This document shows positions 50,445 through 58,501 of a stretch of 64,000 nt of DNA, piece by piece (within the stretch, counting starts at the first letter, position 1; every line of letters begins with the position of its first letter). The translations under genes and the position numbers were made by a program. The stretch covers positions 17,678-81,677 of the forward strand of contig CAZBSH010000003.1 of NCBI GenBank assembly GCA_964494645.1, written 5' to 3'. The notes under the pieces were generated by a model. It was not told the DNA's origin, made no database searches, and worked only from the letters and a program-made list of their open reading frames with translations. The DNA is from Christensenella sp964494645. Its GTDB lineage: Bacteria > Bacillota > Clostridia > Christensenellales > Christensenellaceae.

Positions 50445-50603
50445 TTATTCCTCTTCAAATGCAGATTTATCTGCGCCGCACATCGGGCAAACCCAATCCG
50501 CCGGGACATCTTCCCATTTCGTGCCTGCCGCTACGCCGTTGTCCGGATCGCCCGCTTCAGGATCGTAAACATAACCACATACTGTGCATACATACTTTTT
50601 CAT
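50445..50603 (-). CDS. rubredoxin
   Basis: 52 aa, ATG at 50603 and TAA at 50447-50445. The two iron knuckles are KYVCTVCGYVYDP (~4-16) and DWVCPMCGADKSAF (~37-50), with GTKWEDVP between, all canonical. It is a one-electron carrier to the flavodiiron protein, whose start is 15 bp downstream. AAGGAG lies before the ATG. Confidence 0.95.
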   Translation of the reverse strand: MKKYVCTVCGYVYDPEAGDPDNGVAAGTKWEDVPADWVCPMCGADKSAFEEE

Positions 50604-50671
50604 TTTTTAATTCTCCTTTGATTTCATTGATTAATATTTTAGAAGCGGCTTTGCGCCGCCTCTTGTGAAAC

Positions 50672-50878
50672 TTATTTGCTTTCTAAATACGCATTGAGCT
50701 TTTGCGCAAGCGCATCCGCATCGATCCCGTGCACACCGCACGCCTGTTCCAAATTCTCAAAATGTGCCGCAGCACATCCAAGGCAACCCATTCCGGATTC
50801 CATAAAGATAGGCGCAAGTCCTTCGTCAATTTGCAGAATATCCATGATATTCATATCCTTTGTTATTTTCTGTGCCAT
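50672..50878 (-). CDS. DUF1858 small disulfide/redox-type protein
   Basis: 68 aa. KITKDMNIMDILQID, then ESGMGCLGCAAAHFENLEQACGVHGID. The CxxC within GCLGCAAAHFE and the conserved second half are DUF1858 hallmarks, a domain also fused to hybrid-cluster or ferric-type proteins. Upstream of rubredoxin and the flavodiiron protein it probably belongs to the same oxygen/NO-defence unit. Its biochemical role is unknown. Confidence 0.85.
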   Translation of the reverse strand: MAQKITKDMNIMDILQIDEGLAPIFMESGMGCLGCAAAHFENLEQACGVHGIDADALAQKLNAYLESK

Positions 50879-50953
50879 TTTACGATACCTCTTTCCCTCA
50901 ATCTTTTCTTTACTCTATCATATATAACCGCTTGGGCAATATATTAAACGAAT

Positions 50954-51667
50954 TTATATGTTGTCAGCGCCAAAGGTGACGATCAATTCCGGCGAACCAT
51001 TTTCGCGGTAATATTGTACAAAATCTTCTGACGTCTCGATCCCATTAGGCAGCATCACCCCGCCGCGACCAATATCCTCCTCCGCGTGTGCGTCGCTTCC
51101 GCCAATTACATACAGGTCGTGCTGTGCCACAAACTCAATCGCCATCGCGTTGCGCGAAGCATGCCGCGGATGTGTGTTCACAACCTCGATCCCATGATAA
51201 CAAATAGGTTCCACCGGCTTAAGTCCATAACGGTACGGATGAGCCTGAAATGTCAATAATCCATTTTTATTGATCGTGTTGTAAAACGCATCATAAGCCA
51301 TACGGTACAAGTACGGATTTTCCATCAAAAAATCCTTATCGAACCCATACACCAAAAAGTCGTTTCCGATCCCCGTTTCTTCGCTTCGCCCGAGCACCAC
51401 TTCCATGCCCAACAACACGCGTACATCCGTACCTTCGGCGCATCTGCATGCCTTTTGATAGCCGGATAAAAAGTAATCAACACGTTCTTCCCAGCAAGCA
51501 TCGTCGAGTTCCGGACGCTCCAACACATGCGGATGATAGTGATCCGTCAAAAACACATATCGGTACCCTGCCGCCTCGTACTCCCTGACCAGATAACTGA
51601 CAGGTATCCGCGAGCATGGACTAATCTCAGCCGAATGGCAATGTGTTTCCGCCTGATAATACTTCAT
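50954..51667 (-). CDS. PHP-domain metal-dependent phosphoesterase
   Basis: 237 aa. PHP motifs: ETHCHSAEISPCSR (~7-20), FLTDHYHPH (~39), QAHPYRYG (~140) and GSDAHAEEDIGRGG (~193). It is a predicted trinuclear metal phosphoesterase; histidinol phosphatase, polymerase-type or nucleotide substrates are all possible. No histidine-biosynthesis genes are near. It ends 75 bp before the DUF1858 start on the same strand. Confidence 0.82.
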   Translation of the reverse strand: MKYYQAETHCHSAEISPCSRIPVSYLVREYEAAGYRYVFLTDHYHPHVLERPELDDACWEERVDYFLSGYQKACRCAEGTDVRVLLGMEVVLGRSEETGIGNDFLVYGFDKDFLMENPYLYRMAYDAFYNTINKNGLLTFQAHPYRYGLKPVEPICYHGIEVVNTHPRHASRNAMAIEFVAQHDLYVIGGSDAHAEEDIGRGGVMLPNGIETSEDFVQYYRENGSPELIVTFGADNI

Positions 51668-51735
51668 AGCGCTCCTCCGCTTTCTTGTCCTTCCTTCCTA
51701 TCATATCGCAAGAAGGGTAAATCTGCAATCCAAAC

Positions 51736-51764
51736 TTGAATGCGTTTTCCTCTTCCATTATAAT
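51736..51764 (+). promoter_or_regulatory. lplA promoter
   Basis: TTGAAT (51736-51741), 17 bp, TATAAT (51759-51764). The short leader is ~27 nt, with GAAAGGA before the ATG at 51798. Confidence 0.7.
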
Positions 51765-51797
51765 AGAAATATCAATACACACCGAAAGGATATCCAC

Positions 51798-52790
51798 ATG
51801 CAAAACCGTTTTTTTTATTACATCAACCCTTCTCTTGATCCCCATCATACACTCGCCGCGGAAGAATATATGCTAAAGTATATCGAACCGGGCGACGTAG
51901 TCATGTACCTGTATACGCACGAGGATTCCGTCATCATCGGCAAACACCAGAACGCATGGGCGGAATGCCGTCATGAACAGCTTCTTGCGGACGGCGGCAA
52001 GCTCGCAAGAAGGATATCCGGCGGCGGCGCCGTATTCCACGATATCGGCAACCTGAATTTTTCCTTTATTGCCGCGCATGATACCTACGATGTACACCGC
52101 CAGCTAAAGGTCATGCTCGACGCCGCCAATTTATTTGGCATCCATGCGGAATTTTCCGGTCGAAATGATATCATGGCAAACGGGCGCAAATTCTCCGGCA
52201 ATGCTTTTTGCAGACGTAAAAACGGATCGTTTCATCATGGCACGATCCTGATTGATTCCGACATGGATAAACTGTCGCAATATCTTGCGGTATCCAAAGA
52301 CAAAATTGAATCAAAAGGCATTTCTTCTGTGCGCGCGCGCGTGGTAAATTTAAAAGAGTTAACCCCCGATATCTCGCCACAAAAAATGACAGAGGCACTT
52401 TTAAAAGCATACAAAGCCGAATACGGCGACCCGCAGCCCTATCCGTTTACGGACGAGGCGCGCGCGGAGATCGAAGAGCTTGCGGCGCGCAACAAAAGCT
52501 GGGAATGGCTGTTCGGCGAATCGCCGCAATTCGATATCACCATCAAAACACGTTTTGCTTGGGGCGGTATCGAGCTTATGCTCGATTTAAAAGATGCGGT
52601 CATCCGCAAAGCACAGGTCTTCTCCGACGCAATGGACGCGGATTTTATTGACGGCATCGCGCCCGCGCTCATCGGGTGTACGTTCCGCAGCGCTGACCTC
52701 GCGCAGCGTATCCGCGCGATCTCGCATGCACCGGAACAAGAACCTATACTTTCAGACCTTGCCGCCTATATTGAAGAACAGGGATATTAA
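51798..52790 (+). CDS. lplA: lipoate-protein ligase A
   Basis: 330 aa. The N-terminal catalytic domain has GKHQNAWAECR (~52), the lipoyl-AMP loop ARRISGGGAVFHDIGNLNFSF (~73-93), FSGRNDIMANGRKFSGNAF (~117, Lys) and KGISSVRARVVNL (~178). The C-terminal accessory domain (~250-330) is present, so it is a full one-protein ligase that activates free lipoate and attaches it to lysine. It serves the lipoyl domains encoded on both sides (29853; 53282; 55001). Confidence 0.93.
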   Translation: MQNRFFYYINPSLDPHHTLAAEEYMLKYIEPGDVVMYLYTHEDSVIIGKHQNAWAECRHEQLLADGGKLARRISGGGAVFHDIGNLNFSFIAAHDTYDVHRQLKVMLDAANLFGIHAEFSGRNDIMANGRKFSGNAFCRRKNGSFHHGTILIDSDMDKLSQYLAVSKDKIESKGISSVRARVVNLKELTPDISPQKMTEALLKAYKAEYGDPQPYPFTDEARAEIEELAARNKSWEWLFGESPQFDITIKTRFAWGGIELMLDLKDAVIRKAQVFSDAMDADFIDGIAPALIGCTFRSADLAQRIRAISHAPEQEPILSDLAAYIEEQGY

Positions 52791-52861
52791 CGTTCGAAAG
52801 ACAATCCTTTCTTTCGGATGTAAAATAATAGGATCTAAAACTATGAAAGGAGACTTACCCT

Positions 52862-53203
52862 ATGCCATATATCAACTTACACACCAACAAGCAGCTTACT
52901 CCGGAAAAGAAAGAGGCGCTGCAAACACAGCTCGGCGATCTCATTTCCATCTTGCCAAGCAAAACCGCAGAACAGACGCTGATCAAAATCTCGGATGAAT
53001 GCGATATGTATCGCCGCGGTTTTAACGATGGATTGTGCATGATCGAAATTTATCTTTATCAAATGCAGCCGTTCAGCTGCAAGGCGGATCTGACCAAAGC
53101 AATCGTCACTTTGATGGAGAAGGATTACGATATCCCCGCGGCTAACCTGTATATCAAGTTCGATGAGATGCCCGTCTGGGGCGTAAACGGCGCACTAAAA
53201 TAG
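52862..53203 (+). CDS. MIF/phenylpyruvate-tautomerase-like protein
   Basis: 113 aa. The N-terminal MPYINLHTN puts the catalytic Pro at position 2 after Met removal, as in macrophage migration inhibitory factor and phenylpyruvate tautomerases. NLYIKFDEMPVWGVNGAL near the end is a MIF-type C-terminus. AGGAG precedes the ATG. It lies 70 bp after lplA and may be co-transcribed, but no functional link is obvious. Confidence 0.78.
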   Translation: MPYINLHTNKQLTPEKKEALQTQLGDLISILPSKTAEQTLIKISDECDMYRRGFNDGLCMIEIYLYQMQPFSCKADLTKAIVTLMEKDYDIPAANLYIKFDEMPVWGVNGALK

Positions 53204-53219
53204 CTTTAAAAACGCAATC

Positions 53220-53257
53220 ATAAAAGAGCAGTCTGCGAATCAGCCTGCTCTTTTATG
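53220..53257. terminator. bidirectional terminator between tautomerase and E3 genes
   Basis: ATAAAAGAGCAG / CTGCTCTTTTAT stem of ~12 bp with a 12-14-nt loop. T-tracts are short (T4) on both strands. Confidence 0.7.
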
Positions 53258-53281
53258 TCTATTATCTTTAAGGAGTATAAA

Positions 53282-54985
53282 TTATCTCTTTTTCGGTAAA
53301 TGTAATGACTCACCAATACTGTCGGCTACCGCTTCCATAAGCGCCTCGCTGAAAGAGGGATGCGCATGGACGATCGTCGGTACTTCATACGCCGTGATTT
53401 CCATCGTCATCAGCGCGCATGCCTCGTTGATCATTTCCGCGGCACACGGTCCGACAATATGCACGCCGAGGATCTCGCCCGTTTTACTGTCCGTAACCAC
53501 CTTGATAAACCCATCGCCCGCGCCGGATGCAAGCGCACGTCCGTTGCCCGCAAAAAAGAATTTCCCAATACTTACCTCGTGCGTTTTCTTTGCGTCCTCT
53601 TCCTTAAGCCCTACAGAAGCAAGCTCCGGCGTGGTATAAATACAGGACGGAATATACTTTCCTGTGTATGCTTCGTGTCCGCCCATCGCGTTTTCCGCAG
53701 CGATCTCCGCCAGATTGAATGCCGCATGTGCAAGCATCATCCGCCCAGTGGAATCACCAGGTGCCCACATCCAGTCGAGATTTGTCTTCATACCATCGTC
53801 TACCTTGACGCGTCCGCGTTCGTCCACCGCAACGTCCAAATCTTCGATGCCGCTCAAATCAGGCACACGACCGATCGAAAGCAATATCTTGTCCGCTTCC
53901 ACCGGCTCGCCCTCCTTTAAGTGTACATATGCTTTTCCACCTTTTTGCTCGATTTTTACGATACCCACACCGTTTTTAATGTCAATACCCTGCGCCTTCA
54001 GCGACTGCTTCAATACGCCGGAAAGCTCTCCTTCCATGCCCGGCACAATGCGATCCATCATCTCAAGCACCGTCACCTTGCTGCCAAACGCACAAAACGC
54101 GGAAGCCATTTCCACACCCACGACGCCGCCGCCTATCACTACCAGATTTTCGGGCAGTTCTTCCAAATCCAGAATATCATCGCTCGTCATCACAGCGGAA
54201 GAGTCGATCCCCGGGATATTGATACGTGAAACCTTAGATCCTCCCGCAAAAATAACTTTGTCGGCTGAGATCGTTTCTTTTCCATCGATCACGATCGTTT
54301 TATCTGTTTGTATTTTGCCCTCACCCTGATAAACGTCGATGCCGTTGCTTTTAATCAATCCGGTCACGCCGCTCACCAATTTTTTCACGACGCCGTTCTT
54401 TTCAGCGACCACGCCTTTCATGTCGACCGTATAGGAAAGGTCTTTGAAAAGCACACCGCGTTTTTTTGCCTCCATCGCCTCATGGATGATCTCAGCGGTC
54501 TTTAAATATGTCTTTGTCGGAATGCACCCACGGTTCAAGCAAGTGCCGCCCAATGCTGATTTTTCGACCACTGCTGTCTTCGCGCCCAACCGCGCGACCT
54601 TGATCGCCGCGATATATCCCGCCGGTCCGCCGCCTAACACGACAACGTCATACGCCTTACCTTCTTTATGTACATCCCCAACAGGTACCGCCTCGACCGG
54701 CGACTCCGCAGGAACAACAGGCGCGTCGCCTGCCGGCGGTGTTTCACCCTGCGCTCCGATGTAACCAATCGTCGTCACAACCGGCACTTCCGCTCCTGCC
54801 TCGTAAAGCTTGGAAAGAATATATCCGTCGTTCATTGCCTCCACCTGCATAGAGGTCTTATCTGTCTCGATCTCTAAAATCGGCTCGCCATATTCTACTT
54901 TGTCGCCCACTTCTTTGAGCCATTTGATGATGGTTCCAAATTCCATCGACATACCGGCCTTGGGCATAATAATTTTTTCAGCCAT
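53282..54985 (-). CDS. dihydrolipoyl dehydrogenase with N-terminal lipoyl domain
   Basis: 567 aa. Lipoyl domain ~1-80 with the modifiable Lys in EIETDKTSMQ (~43), a Pro/Ala linker (~82-108), then E3 proper. FAD motif VLGGGPAGYIAAIKVARLGA, redox GGTCLNRGCIPTK (~150), NAD motif VIGGGVVGVEMASAF (~283) and HAHPSFSEALMEA at the end. E3s with their own lipoyl arm are known from clostridial acetoin dehydrogenase (AcoL) and some pyruvate dehydrogenases. The arm is almost identical to that of the adjacent E2. Last gene of its operon. Confidence 0.93.
   Translation of the reverse strand: MAEKIIMPKAGMSMEFGTIIKWLKEVGDKVEYGEPILEIETDKTSMQVEAMNDGYILSKLYEAGAEVPVVTTIGYIGAQGETPPAGDAPVVPAESPVEAVPVGDVHKEGKAYDVVVLGGGPAGYIAAIKVARLGAKTAVVEKSALGGTCLNRGCIPTKTYLKTAEIIHEAMEAKKRGVLFKDLSYTVDMKGVVAEKNGVVKKLVSGVTGLIKSNGIDVYQGEGKIQTDKTIVIDGKETISADKVIFAGGSKVSRINIPGIDSSAVMTSDDILDLEELPENLVVIGGGVVGVEMASAFCAFGSKVTVLEMMDRIVPGMEGELSGVLKQSLKAQGIDIKNGVGIVKIEQKGGKAYVHLKEGEPVEADKILLSIGRVPDLSGIEDLDVAVDERGRVKVDDGMKTNLDWMWAPGDSTGRMMLAHAAFNLAEIAAENAMGGHEAYTGKYIPSCIYTTPELASVGLKEEDAKKTHEVSIGKFFFAGNGRALASGAGDGFIKVVTDSKTGEILGVHIVGPCAAEMINEACALMTMEITAYEVPTIVHAHPSFSEALMEAVADSIGESLHLPKKR
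54879..54970 (-). repeat. 92-nt exact repeat, copy 1 (lipoyl domain of E3)
   Basis: Identical base for base to 56211-56302. Identity continues with few differences on the upstream-coding side, covering most of the first ~45 codons of both genes. Confidence 0.85.
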
Positions 54986-55000
54986 TGCTTTTTCCTTTCC

Positions 55001-56317
55001 TCAGATCAGCATTCCCAACGGGTTTTCCATCAGCGCTACAACACGCTGCAAGAACTTCGCGCCCGAAGCGCCATCCACGCAGCGATGGTCAAACGTCAAC
55101 GAAAAGCCCATCTTCTTATGGTTCTTGATGCTGCCGTCCTCCTCCATCACAAGCTGATCCGTTATGGCACACACACCTAGGATACACGCTTCCGGCATGT
55201 TGATGATCGGGTCAAACGACTGAATGCCAAACATTCCGAGATTACTGATCGTAAACGTGCCGCCTGTGTATTCGTCGGGCAAAAGCTTGCCTTCACGCGC
55301 ACGCCCCGCCATATCCTTTGCAGCCGCAGCAAGTCCCTGTAAGGAATAGCCGTCCGCGTTGCGCAGCACAGGGACGATCAGCCCGTCGTCAAGAGCAACC
55401 GCGATACCGATGTTGATGTCTTTTTTGTACAAAACGCCCTGCTCCGTATACGATGCATTGATGTTGGGAAATTCACGCAGCGCGACTGTACATGCTTTCA
55501 CAACAAGATCGTTGAAGGAAACCTTCACGTCCGAAATATCATTGATCTTCTTACGCAAATCAAACAGCCCCGTCACATCCGCCTGTGTGTTGAGTGTGAC
55601 CGGCGGAACGTTGTTATGTGATTCCAGCATGCGCTTGGCGATCGTCTTCCTCATACCATTAAGCGGCATAAGAACATCCTCTTCAGCAGCCGATTGCGCT
55701 GCCATAGCTTTCGGAGCTGCTGATACGGCAAGCACATCATCCTTTTTAACTTTTCCGCCAAACCCGCTACCGGCAACAGCAGCAATATCTACACCGTTCT
55801 GCTCTGCCAAACGTTTTGCCAGCGGCGTAGCCTTGATTGCCGCACGAGCATCCGCAAGGTCTCTCGCTTTAATCGGTTCGCCATGTGTGTCGATTGATGC
55901 CAGATCGATCCCTTTTTCACGCGCGATCCGCTTGGCAGCGGGTGTCGCACGCAGCTTACCACCTATTGAGAACCCCGCTTGCTTCTTTTCCTCCACAATC
56001 GGCGCTGCCTCTTTTGTTTCCTGTGCCGCGGGCGCACTTGCTTTGGCAGCAGGGATATCATCCGTTGGCGGCGTTTCGCCCTGCTCACCGATGTAGCCGA
56101 TCGTTGTTACAACAGGCACTTCGTCTCCCGCCTCATAAAGCTTGGAGAGCAAATATCCGTCGTTCATCGCCTCCACCTGCATAGAGGTCTTATCCGTCTC
56201 GATCTCTAAGATCGGCTCGCCATATTCTACTTTGTCGCCCACTTCTTTGAGCCATTTGATGATGGTTCCAAATTCCATCGACATACCGGCCTTGGGCATA
56301 ATTACTTTTTCAGCCAT
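55001..56317 (-). CDS. dihydrolipoamide acyltransferase (E2), canonical complex
   Basis: 438 aa. Lipoyl domain ~1-80 (Lys in EIETDKTSMQ). Two peripheral-subunit-binding-like segments follow, RATPAAKRIAREKGIDLASI (~125-144) and KATPLAKRLAEQNGVDIAAV (~162-181). The catalytic domain ~210-438 has the active-site LTFDHRCVDGASGAKFL (~407-423). It transfers acetyl (or related acyl) to CoA and forms the complex core. The order E1a-E1b-E2-E3 with small gaps is that of PDH or acetoin dehydrogenase operons; sequence alone does not decide between them. Confidence 0.92.
   Translation of the reverse strand: MAEKVIMPKAGMSMEFGTIIKWLKEVGDKVEYGEPILEIETDKTSMQVEAMNDGYLLSKLYEAGDEVPVVTTIGYIGEQGETPPTDDIPAAKASAPAAQETKEAAPIVEEKKQAGFSIGGKLRATPAAKRIAREKGIDLASIDTHGEPIKARDLADARAAIKATPLAKRLAEQNGVDIAAVAGSGFGGKVKKDDVLAVSAAPKAMAAQSAAEEDVLMPLNGMRKTIAKRMLESHNNVPPVTLNTQADVTGLFDLRKKINDISDVKVSFNDLVVKACTVALREFPNINASYTEQGVLYKKDINIGIAVALDDGLIVPVLRNADGYSLQGLAAAAKDMAGRAREGKLLPDEYTGGTFTISNLGMFGIQSFDPIINMPEACILGVCAITDQLVMEEDGSIKNHKKMGFSLTFDHRCVDGASGAKFLQRVVALMENPLGMLI
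56211..56302 (-). repeat. 92-nt exact repeat, copy 2 (lipoyl domain of E2)
   Basis: Partner of 54879-54970. It encodes the start of the lipoyl domain, so synonymous sites are also identical. Confidence 0.85.
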
Positions 56318-56330
56318 TTTTCATCACCCC

Positions 56331-57308
56331 TCAGCGCATGATCTCATAGATCGCCTTCGTCACCTTATCCACCGTAGGAACGATGTTTTTCTCAAGCTCC
56401 GGACAATACGGCACAGGAACGTCAAGACCGCACACGCGCATGATCGGCGCATCCAAATAATAAAACGCTTCGCTTCCCGCGAGCTTTGCCGCGATCTCTC
56501 CGCCAAGACCTCCTGTAACAGCCGCTTCGTGCACGATCATCGCGCGCGAAGTCTTGCTTACAGAATGGATGATCGTTTCCGTATCCATCGGATATAACGT
56601 GCGCGGATCAATGATCTCTACGCTGATACCGTCCTTTGCGACAGCCTCCGCCGCCTGCTGTACCACTTGCAGCATCCTGCCGTAGGTCACGATCGTCAGG
56701 TCTTTGCCCTCTTGTACGATATGTGATTTCCCAAGCGGGATCACATATTCGCCTTCCGGCACGTCTCCTTTTGTGCGGTACAAAAGCTTCTGCTCAAAAA
56801 ACATGACCGGATTGTCGTCACGGATCGCCGCTGTAAGCAGACCTTTTGCGTCTGCCGGTGTGGACGGCGCAACAACCTTTAACCCCGGCACATGGCACAT
56901 CCATGCTTCAAGGCTCTGGCTATGCTGACCCGCAGCGCCTGTGCCCGAACCTTCGGGCATACGCATGACCATCGGAACCTTTGCCTTGCCGCCGAACATG
57001 TACCGCATCTTTGCCGCCTGATTGACAACCTGATCCATCGCGATCGTCATAAAATCGGAAAACATCATTTCCGCAATAGGACGCATTCCCGTAGCCGCAG
57101 CGCCTGCCGCGCACCCTGCGATCGCCGCTTCACTGATCGGCGTGTCGCGCACGCGTTCCGGTCCAAATTCGTCGAACATCCCAACAGAAACGCCGAACGC
57201 CCCGCCATAAAGACCAACGTCCTCTCCCATCAAAAACACGTCAGGATTATTGCGCATTTCCTGACTCATTGCTTCATTGATTGCTTGCGCATATGTAATT
57301 TCTCTCAT
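56331..57308 (-). CDS. E1 beta subunit, pyruvate/acetoin dehydrogenase type
   Basis: 325 aa. Canonical: NPDVFLMGEDVGLYGGAFG (~22-40, catalytic Glu), GPERVRDTPISEAAIAG, GAAGQHSQSLEAWMCHVPGLKVV (~123-145, His), EIIDPRTLYPMDTETI (~228). It pairs with the E1 alpha gene 18 bp upstream. It keeps every motif that the sugar-operon E1 beta (31066) has lost. Confidence 0.94.
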   Translation of the reverse strand: MREITYAQAINEAMSQEMRNNPDVFLMGEDVGLYGGAFGVSVGMFDEFGPERVRDTPISEAAIAGCAAGAAATGMRPIAEMMFSDFMTIAMDQVVNQAAKMRYMFGGKAKVPMVMRMPEGSGTGAAGQHSQSLEAWMCHVPGLKVVAPSTPADAKGLLTAAIRDDNPVMFFEQKLLYRTKGDVPEGEYVIPLGKSHIVQEGKDLTIVTYGRMLQVVQQAAEAVAKDGISVEIIDPRTLYPMDTETIIHSVSKTSRAMIVHEAAVTGGLGGEIAAKLAGSEAFYYLDAPIMRVCGLDVPVPYCPELEKNIVPTVDKVTKAIYEIMR

Positions 57309-57326
57309 TATTTCTACCCTCCCCGC

Positions 57327-58289
57327 TTAGTCCGCGTATACATCCTGCTCGATCGTTTCAAGACCCGGGAATTCACTTGCTTCCGCAAACGTGACCGCGT
57401 CTTCGATCTGCTGTCTGGTATCTTTTTCGATCTCGTCGATCTCTGCCTGTGTGAAAATTTTGTTCGTTACCAGATATTTTTCCAATTTCTGGATCGCGTC
57501 CTTTTTCTTCCACGCTTCGATCTCTTCTTTTGTTCTGTATACGTTCGCGTCACTCTTGGAGTGCCCCAAATAACGATAGGTCTCGCACACCATCAGCATT
57601 GGTCCGTTTTTCTTTACATACTTTACGGCTTTTAAAGTCTCCTCATATACCGCGAGCACATCCATCCCATCAACCTTTACACCGGGGATGCCGTATCCCT
57701 TTGCGCGCTCCGTGATATCCGTGATATTCATAGAATGCGCAAGCGGCACAGACATGCCGTACTTATTATTCTCGCAAACGAACAATACCGGCAGTTTCCA
57801 CACAGAAGCTAAATTGACTGCCTCATGGAACGACCCTTCATTGCTTGCGCCATCGCCGAAGAAGCATACGACCACGCGGTCGATATTTTTCATCTTTGTC
57901 GTAAGCGCCGCGCCTGTCGCCAGCGGAATACCTCCTCCGACAACGCCGTTTGCGCCAAGATTGCCACGTTCCAGATCGGCAATGTGCATAGAGCCGCCCT
58001 TTCCCTTACAATATCCCGTAACCTTGCCGCGCAGTTCCGCCATCATCTGATTCAAATCAATCCCCTTAGAGATACAATGTCCATGCCCGCGATGTGTACT
58101 CTCGATGAGATCTTCCGGATTAAGCGCACAGCATACGCCTGTCGCCACAGCTTCTTCGCCAATGTACAGATGCGTCGTCCCGTGAACCATACCCATAGAA
58201 AAGAAATAGCTTACTTTTTCCTCAAACCGTCTGGTAAGCAGCATCTTTTCGAGCATTTCCTGATACTTTGCCTTACTGATCTTTGCCAT
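57327..58289 (-). CDS. E1 alpha subunit, pyruvate/acetoin dehydrogenase type
   Basis: 320 aa. Complete ThDP motif FFGDGASNEGSFHEAVNLA...ENNKYGMS (~140-180), EDLIESTHRGHGHCIS (~58, substrate His) and the phosphorylation-loop-like YRYLGHSKSDANVYR (~245-260). The length is nearer to AcoA than to the ~370-aa PDH E1 alpha of Bacillus. First gene of the four-gene operon, behind a 17-bp-spaced promoter flanked by two palindromes. Confidence 0.94.
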   Translation of the reverse strand: MAKISKAKYQEMLEKMLLTRRFEEKVSYFFSMGMVHGTTHLYIGEEAVATGVCCALNPEDLIESTHRGHGHCISKGIDLNQMMAELRGKVTGYCKGKGGSMHIADLERGNLGANGVVGGGIPLATGAALTTKMKNIDRVVVCFFGDGASNEGSFHEAVNLASVWKLPVLFVCENNKYGMSVPLAHSMNITDITERAKGYGIPGVKVDGMDVLAVYEETLKAVKYVKKNGPMLMVCETYRYLGHSKSDANVYRTKEEIEAWKKKDAIQKLEKYLVTNKIFTQAEIDEIEKDTRQQIEDAVTFAEASEFPGLETIEQDVYAD

Positions 58290-58321
58290 CTTTCATCATC
58301 CTTTTACTTTTCATATATTTA

Positions 58322-58429
58322 GCACATGTGCCTTGTTCTAAAAAACACGGACATTTGCTATTTATCACTATCATCATTCTATATCATTTCACCTAATCCT
58401 GCAATTACCAAATATGCTCACATATGTGA
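58322..58429 (-). promoter_or_regulatory. promoter of the canonical dehydrogenase operon with two palindromes
   Basis: On the minus strand TTGCAG (58404-58399), 17 bp, TAGAAT (58381-58376). TCACATATGTGA (58418-58429) is a perfect 12-bp palindrome centred ~54 bp upstream of the expected start. GCACATGTGC (58322-58331) is a perfect 10-bp palindrome ~43 bp downstream. Both share CACAT/ATGTG. One dimeric regulator at two sites, possibly looping, is an inference. Confidence 0.55.
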
Positions 58430-58458
58430 ATAATATTCCTGTATTGTTTTTTAGGCAC

Positions 58459-58487
58459 TAAAAAAGGACAGGTTTTACAACCCGTCC
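58459..58487 (-). terminator. terminator after addA
   Basis: On the minus strand GGACGGGTT-gtaa-AACCTGTCC (one G-T wobble) is followed by TTTTTTA. Confidence 0.75.
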
Positions 58488-58501
58488 CGCCGTCTTTGGC
58501 T

